Shown one piece after another: positions 55,469 to 64,000 of a stretch of DNA of 64,000 bases. Under the pieces are notes generated by a model, which saw nothing but the letters and a program-made list of their open reading frames with translations, was not told the DNA's origin and searched no databases. Source of the DNA: SZUA-442 sp963759175 (GTDB lineage Bacteria; Actinomycetota; Acidimicrobiia; Spongiisociales; UBA5794); assembly GCA_963759175.1 (NCBI GenBank), contig CAVWXP010000004.1:1-64000 (forward strand), in the 5' to 3' direction. Each line of letters starts with the position of its first letter. The stretch's first letter is position 1. Position numbers and translations under genes: made by a program.

Positions 55469-57080
55469 TCGGTGAGTAGGCCTCGCCCGGGAGTGGACGC
55501 CTGTCTGCGGCTCCCTTCCGGGGCCACATGGCCATTGCTCGCTCAGCCATCGCCGTGATCGTCAGTGACGGGTTGACCCCGAGGTTGGCACCGATGGCGG
55601 CTCCGTCGACGACGTGCAGGTTGTCATGGCCGAATACCCGGTGATAGCCGTCGATGACGCCCGTCGACGGGTCGATGCCGATCGGTGCGCCGCCCAGGAT
55701 GTGCGCGGTGATCGGTGTGTCGAACACGACCTCGTTGATCGAGCTTGCCGCGATGCCGTCCATGACCTCGGCAGCGTGGCGCGCTGCCTCGTTGGCCTCG
55801 GGTATGTACGTCGGGTTTGGCTCACCGTGCCCCTGGCGGGAGGTGAGCCGGTTCCCGAGCAGGCCACGTTTGCGAAGCAGTTGGATGCTGTTGTCCCGAC
55901 TCTGCATGACGAGGAGGATGACGCCACGCTCCGACCAGTGCCAGACGGACAGGGAGCGTACGAAGGTGATCGGGTGCCGGAACGCGCGTGCGATGAAGCG
56001 GAGCGGGCGCGGCATACCGGGACCACCGTCGACCAGGATGGTCGCCAGGAGCCCCAGCACGTTCGATCCCCGTCCGTAGCGAACGGGCTCGATGTGGGTG
56101 TCGTCGGTGGGGTGGATCGACGACGTGATCGCCACACCTTGGGAGTAGTCGATCCGCCGTGACCGGGCCACGGATCCCACGAGGGTCTCACTGTTCGTGC
56201 GGGTCTGGTATCCGATGCGGGGCGACAGGTGGGGGAGCCGGCCGCGTTCGGCGAGTGACAACAGCAGCCGGGTCGTGCCCAACGCCCCAGCGGAGAAGAT
56301 CACGTGGTCCGCTCGGTACGTCATGGTGCGCCGTGACCAGCCCGGGCGCTTGGCCGTGACCACCCAATGATCGCCTGAGCGTTCGAGGTCGATGACCTCC
56401 TGTTGTGCATGCACCGTTGCGCCATTGCGCTCGGCGAACCACAGGTAGTTGCGGTCCAGCGTGTTCTTGGCATCGTGGCGACATCCGACCATGCAGTTGC
56501 CGCACCCGATGCACCCGCGACGTGGTGGGCCAGCACCGCCGAAGTAGGGGTCTGGCACCTCGACACCGGGTTCACCGAAGTAGACGGCGACCGGCGTGGG
56601 GTGGTAGGTCGATGCGACCCCCATGCGATCGGCGACGTGTCGGATGACGGCATCAGCAGGCGTGTCGTGCGGATTGGTTACCACGCCGAGCATCTCGCGT
56701 GCCGTGTCGAACCATGGCGCCAACTCCGCTCTCCAGTCGGTGATGGCTGACCACTGCGGATCGTCGTAGAAGGCCGGTAGCGGTTCGTAGTGCGTGTTGG
56801 CGTAGACCAGGGAGCCGCCGCCGACACCGGCTCCGGACAACACGAGGATGTCACGCAGGAGCGAAAGTCGCTGGATACCGGTCATACCGAGCTTGGGGAA
56901 CCACAGCGACCGGCGGACGTCCCAATTCGTCTCAGGGAAATCCGAGCTCGCCCAGCGCTGACCTGCCTCGAGGACACCGACCGCATATCCCTTCTCGGTC
57001 AGGCGGTGGGCGGCGACGCTCCCGCCGAAGCCCGAACCGATGATCACGACGTCGTAGGAAGCGTGGGTCACGTCGCGCAT
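55455..57080 (-). CDS. GMC oxidoreductase, cholesterol-oxidase-like, with Cys cluster
   Basis: 541-residue FAD enzyme. Rossmann motif DVVIIGSGFGGSVAAHRL, LSGAGVGGGSLVYANT and the C-terminal HVVDGAAIGANLGVNPSLTI. Between residues about 190 and 210 lies RGCIGCGNCMVGCRHDAKNT, a CxxCxxCxxxC pattern seen in actinobacterial ChoD-like GMC proteins. Substrate could be a sterol or another alcohol; unproven. ATG 57080, or GTG 57071 which sits seven bases after TACGAT. Confidence 0.85.
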   Translation of the reverse strand: MRDVTHASYDVVIIGSGFGGSVAAHRLTEKGYAVGVLEAGQRWASSDFPETNWDVRRSLWFPKLGMTGIQRLSLLRDILVLSGAGVGGGSLVYANTHYEPLPAFYDDPQWSAITDWRAELAPWFDTAREMLGVVTNPHDTPADAVIRHVADRMGVASTYHPTPVAVYFGEPGVEVPDPYFGGAGPPRRGCIGCGNCMVGCRHDAKNTLDRNYLWFAERNGATVHAQQEVIDLERSGDHWVVTAKRPGWSRRTMTYRADHVIFSAGALGTTRLLLSLAERGRLPHLSPRIGYQTRTNSETLVGSVARSRRIDYSQGVAITSSIHPTDDTHIEPVRYGRGSNVLGLLATILVDGGPGMPRPLRFIARAFRHPITFVRSLSVWHWSERGVILLVMQSRDNSIQLLRKRGLLGNRLTSRQGHGEPNPTYIPEANEAARHAAEVMDGIAASSINEVVFDTPITAHILGGAPIGIDPSTGVIDGYHRVFGHDNLHVVDGAAIGANLGVNPSLTITAMAERAMAMWPRKGAADRRPLPGEAYSPITRP

Positions 57081-57101
57081 CGTAGCGAGCCCGTGGCAGC
57101 C

Positions 57102-57815
57102 TCAGATGACGGCCGAGCCCCACACGGGGAGGAACGCACCATTGACGACCTTCGACTCCTCGCTCGCGATGAAGTTGATGACGTCGGCGATCTCGTTGGG
57201 CTGTGGCCAATTGACGTAGTCGGCGTAGGGGAGCGCGGCCCTCGTTGCGTCGGTGTTTATCACCGATGGGAGAAGGGCGTTGCAGGTCGTGTTCGTGTCG
57301 AGCAGTTCGATCGCAATGGACTTCGCCAGGGCGAGCACGCCTGCCTTGGCCACGTTGTAGGCGGCCTGGCCCGCTGGCGAGTCGATGGCGTGCTTGGATC
57401 CCATGAGGACGATCCGCCCCCACTCGGGTGACATCTTGGGGATGGCCGCACGTGCGGCATTCCACGCCGTGCGTAGGTTCAGGTCGAGCATCCGATCGAG
57501 TCGGACGTCATCGGTCTCGGCGACGTCCCGCCCGCCGGCCCAACCGCCCACCAGGGACGCCATGACGTTCACCGGCCCGAAGGCAGCTGCGGCCTCGTCG
57601 ACGAAGGCGTTCATGGCGGTGGGGTCGGTGCAGTCGACGCGCCGCAGGATGAGGCGGTCCTCGTCGAGGTCGACCTGCTCTTCGAGCGCCGTTGCCTCGT
57701 CGGGGATCAGGTACGTTGCCGCGACATTGAAGCCGCGGTCGAGGAGGATCGGAATCAGGCAACGACCGACGGATCCCGTGCCCCCAGGGACGATGGCGAC
57801 ATTCGTGGATGGCAT
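57102..57815 (-). CDS. Short-chain dehydrogenase/reductase
   Basis: 237 residues. The nucleotide-binding motif is VPGGTGSVGRCL (GGTGXXG), the NAG-like position reads SLVGGWAGG, and the catalytic Tyr-Lys pair is AAYNVAKAG preceded by VLMGSKHA, so the Ser is present. A final VVNGAFLPVWGSAVI is typical. Substrate unknown. It follows the GMC gene by 21 bp on the same strand. Confidence 0.88.
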   Translation of the reverse strand: MPSTNVAIVPGGTGSVGRCLIPILLDRGFNVAATYLIPDEATALEEQVDLDEDRLILRRVDCTDPTAMNAFVDEAAAAFGPVNVMASLVGGWAGGRDVAETDDVRLDRMLDLNLRTAWNAARAAIPKMSPEWGRIVLMGSKHAIDSPAGQAAYNVAKAGVLALAKSIAIELLDTNTTCNALLPSVINTDATRAALPYADYVNWPQPNEIADVINFIASEESKVVNGAFLPVWGSAVI

Positions 57816-57927
57816 GGCTCCACCCTAGCGGGCGGACGTCGGCCATCAGGTCAGCCGTAGCCACCCATCGCAGTCCGACATGGTACGATCGGCTGGCATC
57901 GGCAACGGACCACGGAGGAACCTGCTC

Positions 57928-59151
57928 ATGGCATCGATCACGCTTGAAGACATTGGGAAGATCTATCCGGACGGGACGCGTGCAGTCGGGTCCGTTTCGA
58001 TCGATGTGATCGATGGTGAGTTCTTGGTGTTGGTCGGCCCTTCGGGGTGTGGCAAGTCGACGGTGTTGCGGATGATCGCGGGCTTGGAGGACATCTCTGA
58101 GGGGAAGATGACGATTGGCGACAAGGTCGTCAACGATGTCCCTCCGAAGGATCGCGACATCGCGATGGTGTTCCAGAACTATGCGTTGTATCCGCACATG
58201 TCGGTGTACGACAACATGGCGTTCGGGTTGAAATTGCGCAAGATGCCCAAGGACGAGATCGATCGTCGGGTGAAGGAGGCCGCTGAGGTCCTCGAGATCA
58301 CCGAGTTCTTGGATCGCAAGCCGAAGGCGTTGTCTGGTGGTCAGCGCCAGCGTGTGGCGATGGGTCGTGCGATCGTGCGTGAGCCGAAGGCGTTCCTGAT
58401 GGATGAGCCGCTGTCGAACCTCGATGCCAAGCTCAGGGTGCAGATGCGTACCGAGTTGGGTCGTCTCCACAACCGGTTGAATACGACGACGGTGTATGTG
58501 ACCCATGACCAGGTCGAGGCGATGACGTTGGGTCATCGTGTTGCCGTGTTGCGTGCAGTGTCGGCGAAGCGGCCGTACAACCTCCAGCAGGTGGCGCCTC
58601 CGACGGAGTTGTTCAACAACCCGGCGAATCTGTTCGTTGCGGGGTTCATCGGGTCGCCGGCGATGAACATGGTGTACGGGACGCTCAACCGTGAAGCAGA
58701 TGGCCGTGTATCGCTCGAGTTCTCCGGTATGAAGGTGATGGTCGGTCAGGGTGCACTCGACAACCATCCGGGTATCGAGGACTTCTTCGGGAAGCAGATC
58801 GTGGTGGGCATCCGACCTGGTGCCTTCGAGGATGCGCGTGTGGCTGGTGAGGGCCAGTCGGATCGCACGATCCGTGTCAAGACGGATGTGAACGAGTTGC
58901 TGGGGTCCGAGTCGTACGTGCACTTCATGCTGGACACGCCTCCGGTGGTCACGCCCGACATCGAGGAGCTCCTCGCCGATTCGGGTACCGAACCCGCGTC
59001 GTTGGGTGACCAGTCGAAGTTCACCGCCCGTGTATCGGCCGACGTGTCGGTACCGGACGGGTCCGAAGTCGATCTCGTCATCGACACCGACAAGCTGCAC
59101 TTCTTCGACCTCGCGACCTCGGACAAGATCGGCTACACCCCGCACGCATAG
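57928..59151 (+). CDS. Sugar-type ABC transporter ATPase (UgpC/MsmX/MalK-like)
   Basis: 407 residues. Walker A VGPSGCGKSTVLRM, Q-loop VFQNYALYPHMSVYDN, signature LSGGQRQRVAMGRAI, Walker B LMDEPLSNLDAKLR, and a regulatory TOBE-like tail of about 130 residues (GIRPGAFEDARVAG) as in MalK. No permease or binding protein is nearby, as for shared MsmX/UgpC ATPases. The first three quarters uses TTG/GTG and T-ending codons heavily, unlike its 3' end. GGAGG precedes ATG 57928. Confidence 0.93.
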   Translation: MASITLEDIGKIYPDGTRAVGSVSIDVIDGEFLVLVGPSGCGKSTVLRMIAGLEDISEGKMTIGDKVVNDVPPKDRDIAMVFQNYALYPHMSVYDNMAFGLKLRKMPKDEIDRRVKEAAEVLEITEFLDRKPKALSGGQRQRVAMGRAIVREPKAFLMDEPLSNLDAKLRVQMRTELGRLHNRLNTTTVYVTHDQVEAMTLGHRVAVLRAVSAKRPYNLQQVAPPTELFNNPANLFVAGFIGSPAMNMVYGTLNREADGRVSLEFSGMKVMVGQGALDNHPGIEDFFGKQIVVGIRPGAFEDARVAGEGQSDRTIRVKTDVNELLGSESYVHFMLDTPPVVTPDIEELLADSGTEPASLGDQSKFTARVSADVSVPDGSEVDLVIDTDKLHFFDLATSDKIGYTPHA

Positions 59152-59226
59152 CCGACAAGACCCACACACGCTCGAGCATCCGGTCAGCGGAGGTTCGAAC
59201 CGGGCCAACGGCCACGCGGCTGGGGT

Positions 59227-60357
59227 TCAGTCCTCAGTGATGGTGCGGGTGGAGCGCGTTCCGACGATTCCGACGTCGCTGAGTTCGGGCATCAGCTCGG
59301 CGGCGGTCACCGCCTCGTGCATCGCAAGGACGCCGGGTCGCAGCACCGTGCCAGCGGCTATCAAGGATGCCAGGGCGGTCGCAGGGAACGCCGTCGTGCG
59401 GGCCAACGCGGAGAATGCCCCATGGGCGGTGTCCTCGATCTCGACGATGGTGCGCCGTCCGCCCTGATCACGCCAGACGCGCACGAGGACGACATCGGCG
59501 CCGTCGCGCGGAAGTGTCCGTTCGAGTCCGTCGATCAGCACGGCACGCGGCGCCAGCTCGACGCCCCCGAAGCGGTGCGGCGTCTGATCGAACAACCCCA
59601 TCTCGTACAACGCTCGGAAGACGGCACCGTGCCCCGGGTATCGCAGGGTCTTGTACTCGAGGGAGCGGACGCGACCCTCGTGGGCATACGTCATCGTCGA
59701 CGTTCCCCCCGCCGTCGAGAAGGCCTCGAGCACGCCACGGTCGGCCCACGACACCTCCTCGAAGTGGGACAGCGGCTGGATCTTTGCGTGCCGGCCTTCG
59801 ATGAGGACCTCGCACGGTTCGGCATACTCGTTGATGAGGCCGGCCGGGTTGAACGCCAACTGGTAGCCGAGGGCTCCGACAGGTTCCTGGGGGAGGGCAC
59901 CGACGCGCATCTGGATCGAATCGATCACCCCGTCCTCAGCGGTCGCGATGAGGTCCTCGGCGATCACATTTGCGAGGCCGGGGGCGAGGCCGCAATCGGG
60001 CACGATCATGACGCCGTTGGTCACGGCGTCGTCGTGCATGCGACGCTGGGCGGCGACCACCGACGGATTGCCGCCGAAGTCGAGGTGGTGCGTGCCGGTG
60101 GCGAGCGCCGCCGACGCGACCGCGTACCCGAAGCGATACGGGACCGCGGACACCACGAGGTCGTGCATCGACATCAGCTCCATGAGATCCCTGGCGTCGG
60201 CGACGTCGATGGTCGCCGGGGTCGCACCGTAGGCGTTCGCCACCCGTTCGACCGATTCCCCATCCACGTCGGCGACGGTCACGGCGAAGCCTCGCCGCCG
60301 CAGGTCCCAGGCAGCGGCCGAACCCACGATGCCCGTGCCGAGTACCAGGATGGTCAT
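59227..60357 (-). CDS. Saccharopine dehydrogenase-like protein
   Basis: 376 residues. VLGTGIVGSAAAWDLRRRGF opens a Rossmann fold; VVSAVPYRFGYAVASAALAT, LDFGGNPSVVA and PDCGLAPGLANVIAEDL match the saccharopine dehydrogenase/reductase (Lys9-like) family. In bacteria such proteins act on lysine or carboxynorspermidine-type intermediates; the substrate is not clear. I prefer ATG 60357 over a longer frame. Eight bases separate it from the upstream PIG-L gene, so they may be cotranscribed. Confidence 0.8.
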   Translation of the reverse strand: MTILVLGTGIVGSAAAWDLRRRGFAVTVADVDGESVERVANAYGATPATIDVADARDLMELMSMHDLVVSAVPYRFGYAVASAALATGTHHLDFGGNPSVVAAQRRMHDDAVTNGVMIVPDCGLAPGLANVIAEDLIATAEDGVIDSIQMRVGALPQEPVGALGYQLAFNPAGLINEYAEPCEVLIEGRHAKIQPLSHFEEVSWADRGVLEAFSTAGGTSTMTYAHEGRVRSLEYKTLRYPGHGAVFRALYEMGLFDQTPHRFGGVELAPRAVLIDGLERTLPRDGADVVLVRVWRDQGGRRTIVEIEDTAHGAFSALARTTAFPATALASLIAAGTVLRPGVLAMHEAVTAAELMPELSDVGIVGTRSTRTITED

Positions 60358-60365
60358 GGTTCCTC

Positions 60366-61118
60366 CTACGGCGTGAGTCGCTTGAAGGTCTCCGACGGAC
60401 CGACACCGAGCTCCACACCGGCAGCTTCGTGCCATTGTCGCAGGTGTCGCTCGAATACGTCACGATGATCGTCGCTTGCGCCAGCGTCACCCATCGTGGT
60501 GGCGGCCTGGGATGCGTGGCAGAGCAGGGCACGCATCTTGACAGCGAACCAGAGGTCCGAGACGGGTTCCGCGTGGTCTGGTGCGTCGGCCGACCACAGG
60601 AGGATCGCGTGCGGGCGATGGGCGGGCAACCCGGAATCCCTCATGGCTCGTGGCTCGCGAGCGGCAACCACCGCATCGACCGTTGCGCGACCCACGACGA
60701 GGTGATCCGGATGCATCTGGTACCGCTGCCACGGATCGTGCGTGAGGACGACGTCGGGGCGGACTGTTCGCACATGGCGGGCGAGGGCCAGTCGCAGGTC
60801 CATCGAATACGCGAGCTCGCCGTCGACATGGCCGAGGTGGATGCATCGCTTGGCTCCCAGGACTGCCGCTGCGGCCTCCTGTTCGCGGATTCGGCGCTCG
60901 ATGAGGTCGTCGTCGGGCTCGGCGGGGTCCCAGGATCCCTTGGATCCGTCGGTGACGATCAGCATCGTGATCTCGGCGCCCTTCGAGGCCCATCGTGCGC
61001 AGGTCGCCCCTGCTCCGAACTCGGCATCGTCGGGATGGGCACCCACCGTGAGGACCCGGAGGGGCGCTGCCAACTCGGACGCTCGATGGGTGAGCTCATC
61101 GAAAAGGCCGTCGTTCAT
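60366..61118 (-). CDS. PIG-L/LmbE family deacetylase
   Basis: 250 residues. Zinc ligands in VGAHPDDAEFGAG and YQMHPDHLVVG; the family includes MshB and Mca of mycothiol metabolism, and N-acetyl sugar deacetylases. Actinobacterial context makes a mycothiol or F420-side role possible but unproven. ATG 61118 overlaps the upstream CofC-like stop. Confidence 0.88.
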   Translation of the reverse strand: MNDGLFDELTHRASELAAPLRVLTVGAHPDDAEFGAGATCARWASKGAEITMLIVTDGSKGSWDPAEPDDDLIERRIREQEAAAAVLGAKRCIHLGHVDGELAYSMDLRLALARHVRTVRPDVVLTHDPWQRYQMHPDHLVVGRATVDAVVAAREPRAMRDSGLPAHRPHAILLWSADAPDHAEPVSDLWFAVKMRALLCHASQAATTMGDAGASDDHRDVFERHLRQWHEAAGVELGVGPSETFKRLTP

Positions 61119-61687
61119 GGGGTGAGGCTAGGCATGGTTCCGAGGGCCGTGAGAGCGTCGAGATGTGCGATCGTGTCGACATCGATCATCAGGGCCGGAT
61201 CGATCCTCACCGTGGCGTCGGGGCGTCGGGCCAGGTGCCGGTGGAACGAACTCGGACCGTAGGAGAAGGCGAATCGGCCGGTGCCTCCGATCACGGTCGT
61301 CCCCCCATCGATGCTCGGGACGATCACGGTCCCGGTGGTGAGGAACGAGGCGACGGTCGTCAGAGCGCGGGCATCGACGAGCGGCAGGTCGGCGTGGACC
61401 ACCAGCCATGGACTGCCTTCGACGGCGCTCACACCCGCATCGGCGGCTGCATCCAGTCCGATGCCGGGGTCGTCCACCACTGGGAACGACCGGTCCTGTG
61501 CCCATACCCGGACCTGTTCGTCCGAGGTGACGACCCATGGCTCGAGGCCCGCCTCCGCTCCGGCCCCCAGGACACGTTCAGCAAGTGTCGAGGCCAGTGC
61601 GGCCCGCTCCTCGGGGTCGAGGCGGCCACCGAGCCGCGTCATACCGGTGAACGACCGAATCGGCACGATCATCACAGGGCGTTGCAC
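61115..61687 (-). CDS. CofC/FbiD-like phosphoenolpyruvate or phospholactate guanylyltransferase
   Basis: 190 residues. MIVPIRSFTGMTRLGGRL, VVTSDEQVRVWA, PWLVVHADLPLVDARALTTV and GGTTVIGGTGRFAFSYGPSS follow the order of CofC/FbiD motifs, which join PEP or phospholactate to GMP in F420 biosynthesis. The usual PVK start is PIR here, so assignment is moderate. Start GTG 61687 or ATG 61672; it overlaps PIG-L by ATGA. Confidence 0.7.
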   Translation of the reverse strand: MQRPVMIVPIRSFTGMTRLGGRLDPEERAALASTLAERVLGAGAEAGLEPWVVTSDEQVRVWAQDRSFPVVDDPGIGLDAAADAGVSAVEGSPWLVVHADLPLVDARALTTVASFLTTGTVIVPSIDGGTTVIGGTGRFAFSYGPSSFHRHLARRPDATVRIDPALMIDVDTIAHLDALTALGTMPSLTP

Positions 61688-62137
61688 CTACATCGACTCC
61701 GACGACACCGCAAGTTGGACGAGGACCCCGTGGGTGCTGTCGGGGTGGAGGAACAGCTCCTGCCACGCCGGGTCGGTGTCGTCGTATCCGACGACCCGGA
61801 AACCTGCAGCGAGGCATGCCTGCCGTGCGTCGGCGATATCGGAGACCTTGAACGTGATGTGGTGGAGTCCCTCGCCTCGATCGGCGATGAAGCGGTTGAT
61901 GAAATGATTCGGCGATGTCGAATCGGTACGAATCAGCTCGAGCACGGCGTTGCCGGGCATCCGGTACTGGATCCAATGGAAGTCGGCGCGACGCTCGTGG
62001 CCACCATCGATCTCCGCTGCTCCGATGAGCGTCATCAGGTCTTCCATGCTCGAGAAATCCCGGACGGCGATCGATACGTGGTCGTAGTGATCGACGATGG
62101 CGGTGAGTTCGCTTGGCAATGTGTCGCCTGCATCCAT
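61688..62137 (-). CDS. Methylmalonyl-CoA epimerase-like VOC protein
   Basis: 149 residues from ATG 62137. VDHYDHVSIAVRDF with a metal His, RGEGLHHITFKVSDIADA and ELFLHPDSTHGVLVQLA with the metal Glu position match methylmalonyl-CoA epimerase. It would racemise methylmalonyl-CoA for the B12 mutase whose chaperone MeaB is at 21.6 kb. The longer frame to 62191 looks like a shadow. The stop adjoins the CofC-like start. Confidence 0.82.
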   Translation of the reverse strand: MDAGDTLPSELTAIVDHYDHVSIAVRDFSSMEDLMTLIGAAEIDGGHERRADFHWIQYRMPGNAVLELIRTDSTSPNHFINRFIADRGEGLHHITFKVSDIADARQACLAAGFRVVGYDDTDPAWQELFLHPDSTHGVLVQLAVSSESM

Positions 62138-62257
62138 GTCGGTTCTCCGTCGGGTCGCCGGGGTGTTTTCGGGGCGGGGCAGCGGCACCACGCTACCCCA
62201 ACCGAGACGACGAACATCGCCCGATTCCGGATCGAGGCGCGCCTAAGGTGCATGGCG

Positions 62258-63715
62258 ATGGAACGCAAGACCAAGATCGTCGCGACCCTCGGACCTGCGA
62301 CGGATTCCCCAGAGATGATCACGAAGCTGATCGAGCGTGGCCTGAACGTCGCACGCTTCAACTTCAGCCACGGCACGCACGAGGATCATGCGCGCAGGTT
62401 CAAGCTCGTGCGTGAGATCGCAGACTCGCTCGATACGCCCATCGCGATCATGCAGGACATCCAGGGACCCAAGATCCGGGTCGGCGAGTTCCCTGACGGG
62501 TCGATCGTCCTCGAGGAGGGAGCCACGGTCACGCTCCTGCCCGGGTCCGGGATGGGCAGCGAGGAGCGGATCCACATCGCCTACCTGGAGGACGTGTCGA
62601 TGCAGGTCGGGGGCGCTGTGCTGCTCGCCGATGGCCTCATCGAACTCGAGGCTGTCACCGTGTCCGATGCCCGGATCACCGCGATCGTCAAGGAAGGCGG
62701 TGTCCTCAAGGACCACAAGGGTGCTGCATTCCCGGGCGCGAGGACCACCGTTCCCGTCGTGACACCCAAGGACGAGGACGACCTCGAGTTCGGTGCCCGC
62801 CTCGGTTTCGACCTCCTCGCCGCATCCTTCGTCAACTCGGGCCGTGACATCCGCTCCGTACGCGATGTCGCAGGGCCGATGCCGATCATCGCCAAGATCG
62901 AAACGGCAGTCGGCTACATGCATCTCGAGGACATCCTGACCGAGGCTGCGGGAGCGATGGTCGCCAGAGGAGACCTCGGAGTCGAGCTGTCGCTCGAATC
63001 CGTACCTCGGGCCCAGCGGGAAATCCTTGCCCAGACCAATGCCGCGGGCAAGATCTCGATCACCGCCACCGAGATGCTCGAATCGATGATCTCGGCGCCC
63101 CGACCGACGCGCGCCGAGGTCACCGATGTCTACCGGTCGGTGCTCGATGGCACCGACGGTGTCATGTTGTCGGCTGAGACCGCCATCGGCGCGTTCCCGA
63201 CCCGTGCCGTGAACGCGATGGCGGTGATCTGCGCCGAAGCCGAGCGAGCGGGGGATTGGGGTCGCGCCGCACACATCTCGAACCTCGCCGAGGGGGCAGC
63301 GTTTGCGTCGGCCACAGCGGAGGCAAGTGTCGACACCGCCGACAGGCTCGGTCTCTCCACCATCGTCGCGTTCACCGAGTCGGGCACGACCGCCCGTCTC
63401 CTGTCGAAATACCGCCCGCGGGCCGATGTCTTCGCGTTCACGCCAATGGTCCACACCTATCGCCGCATGGCCGCATACGGCGGGATACGGCCGATGCTGC
63501 TCGATCGTGTGCACTCCACCGACGACATGATCGCCGCGGCGGAGGCCCGCCTCCTCGAGGACGGCCTCGTCGAGTTCGGGGAGGGAGTGATCATGGTCGC
63601 CGGTGTTCCCCCGAACCAGCAGGCGTCGACGAACCTCATGAAGCTCCATGTCATCGGCTCCGGGGACGTGCTCCATCCCCATGATCTCGCCGAGGTTCCG
63701 CCGACGTCGGCCTAG
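62258..63715 (+). CDS. pyk: Pyruvate kinase
   Basis: 485 residues. KTKIVATLGPATDSPEMITK, VARFNFSHGTHEDH, DIQGPKIRVGEF, the catalytic lysine in IIAKIETAVGYMHLED, MVARGDLGVELSLE and the K+-site region TATEMLESMISAPRPTRAEV are all canonical. Start ATG 62258 follows TAAGGT by eight bases; a much longer in-frame stretch to 61163 is a shadow of opposite-strand genes. Last step of glycolysis, using PEP also claimed by ppc. Confidence 0.95.
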   Translation: MERKTKIVATLGPATDSPEMITKLIERGLNVARFNFSHGTHEDHARRFKLVREIADSLDTPIAIMQDIQGPKIRVGEFPDGSIVLEEGATVTLLPGSGMGSEERIHIAYLEDVSMQVGGAVLLADGLIELEAVTVSDARITAIVKEGGVLKDHKGAAFPGARTTVPVVTPKDEDDLEFGARLGFDLLAASFVNSGRDIRSVRDVAGPMPIIAKIETAVGYMHLEDILTEAAGAMVARGDLGVELSLESVPRAQREILAQTNAAGKISITATEMLESMISAPRPTRAEVTDVYRSVLDGTDGVMLSAETAIGAFPTRAVNAMAVICAEAERAGDWGRAAHISNLAEGAAFASATAEASVDTADRLGLSTIVAFTESGTTARLLSKYRPRADVFAFTPMVHTYRRMAAYGGIRPMLLDRVHSTDDMIAAAEARLLEDGLVEFGEGVIMVAGVPPNQQASTNLMKLHVIGSGDVLHPHDLAEVPPTSA

Positions 63716-63744
63716 GATGTCGCCACCGGAACGCAGGAGGCGCC

Positions 63745-64000
63745 GTGGGTCAACGCATCGAGATCGACAGCACGCGGGTGATCGACGAGTCGCTGCTCAT
63801 CTCGACGAATCGGAGCTTCACCGGCACGGACGGAGAAGGGTTCGGGTCGTCCGAGGACGCAGCATCAGGAACGACGTTTCCCGCGAAGCTCGCGGCGGAC
63901 CTGTTCGAGGCCGATGACGCCATCCGCCGGGTCTATGTGTCCCAGAACGTGGTCGTGATCACCCGAGAGGACGGATGGACGGCGGACGCCACTGCTTCGG
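63745..64000 (+). CDS. Nfu N-terminal-domain protein, cut by window end
   Basis: First 85 residues only. MGQRIEIDSTRVIDESLLIS, then TTFPAKLAADLFEADDAIRR and VYVSQNVVVITREDGWTADA, which fit the Nfu N-terminal domain of Fe-S scaffolds (the hydrophobic core before a W). GCAGGAGG lies before GTG 63745. No C-terminal CXXC can be seen before the window ends. Confidence 0.7.
   Translation, partial: MGQRIEIDSTRVIDESLLISTNRSFTGTDGEGFGSSEDAASGTTFPAKLAADLFEADDAIRRVYVSQNVVVITREDGWTADATAS

Noticed and set aside
61163..63715. 850-residue frame ending in pyruvate kinase
   Set aside because: The first 365 codons are antisense to CofC-like and epimerase genes; pyruvate kinase proper starts at 62258.

Overview
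The window is 64 kb of high-GC, gene-dense chromosome with short intergenic gaps and many ATGA/GTGA start-stop overlaps. It looks like an actinobacterium outside the well-studied mycobacteria and streptomycetes. An Acidimicrobiia-like lineage is plausible, but this is an inference from gene content: nickel superoxide dismutase, F420-related enzymes (LLM oxidoreductase, PPOX-fold protein, CofC/FbiD-like guanylyltransferase), a MutT1-like NUDIX/phosphatase fusion, a MurA carrying Asp in place of the catalytic Cys, a succinylase-type dap cluster and PEP carboxylase. A recurring TANNNT hexamer 6-8 bases before many start codons suggests that leaderless transcripts are common.

Layout. 1-8.3 kb: nickel SOD (sodN) beside a broken SodX-like maturation protease; murJ; a four-gene overlapping ABC-2 type exporter cluster; small membrane and secreted proteins; a divergent HTH/coiled-coil regulator. 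8.3-13.7 kb: a complete bacterial microcompartment (BMC) operon. It encodes an RpiB-like protein, DeoC aldolase, a double-stacking type BMC-T, BMC-H, BMC-P, a CoA-acylating aldehyde dehydrogenase, a second BMC-T and two more BMC-P. The content matches the 'sugar phosphate utilizing' (SPU) class known from BMC surveys. All three enzymes carry an N-terminal amphipathic helix resembling an encapsulation peptide. 13.7-30 kb: lipoproteins, 6-phosphogluconolactonase, a canonical RpiB, murA, a SpoIID-domain protein, an Nfu-type Fe-S protein, meaB, a crotonase, cysteine desulfurase plus mnmA, and ligA. 30-49.6 kb: dapC-dapD-dapE, gatCAB, ppc, serA, pgpA, an S9 peptidase, ilvE, an FAH-family hydrolase and gltX.

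49.6-53.2 kb is an accessory-looking island: tRNA-Gln and tRNA-Glu, three further degenerate copies of the tRNA-Glu 3' half with duplicated terminators, several hairpins, then a secreted protein made of four near-identical 513-bp repeats and a decayed fifth. 53.2-64 kb: a PPOX protein, CPA1-type antiporter, GMC oxidoreductase, SDR, sugar-type ABC ATPase, saccharopine dehydrogenase-like protein, a PIG-L/CofC/epimerase cluster, pyruvate kinase and the start of an Nfu N-domain protein.

Metabolic reading: nucleoside-derived 2-deoxyribose 5-phosphate would be split by DeoC to glyceraldehyde 3-phosphate and acetaldehyde inside the shell, and the aldehyde oxidised to acetyl-CoA. Glyceraldehyde 3-phosphate would leave for glycolysis (pyk and ppc are nearby). 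The usual cofactor-recycling partners, alcohol dehydrogenase and phosphotransacylase, are absent from the operon. Several conserved genes (sodX-like, an ABC permease, mnmA, ilvE, a thioesterase, PPOX, probably gatB) are broken by single-base frameshifts. Their number in essential genes points to residual sequencing indels more than to true pseudogenes.
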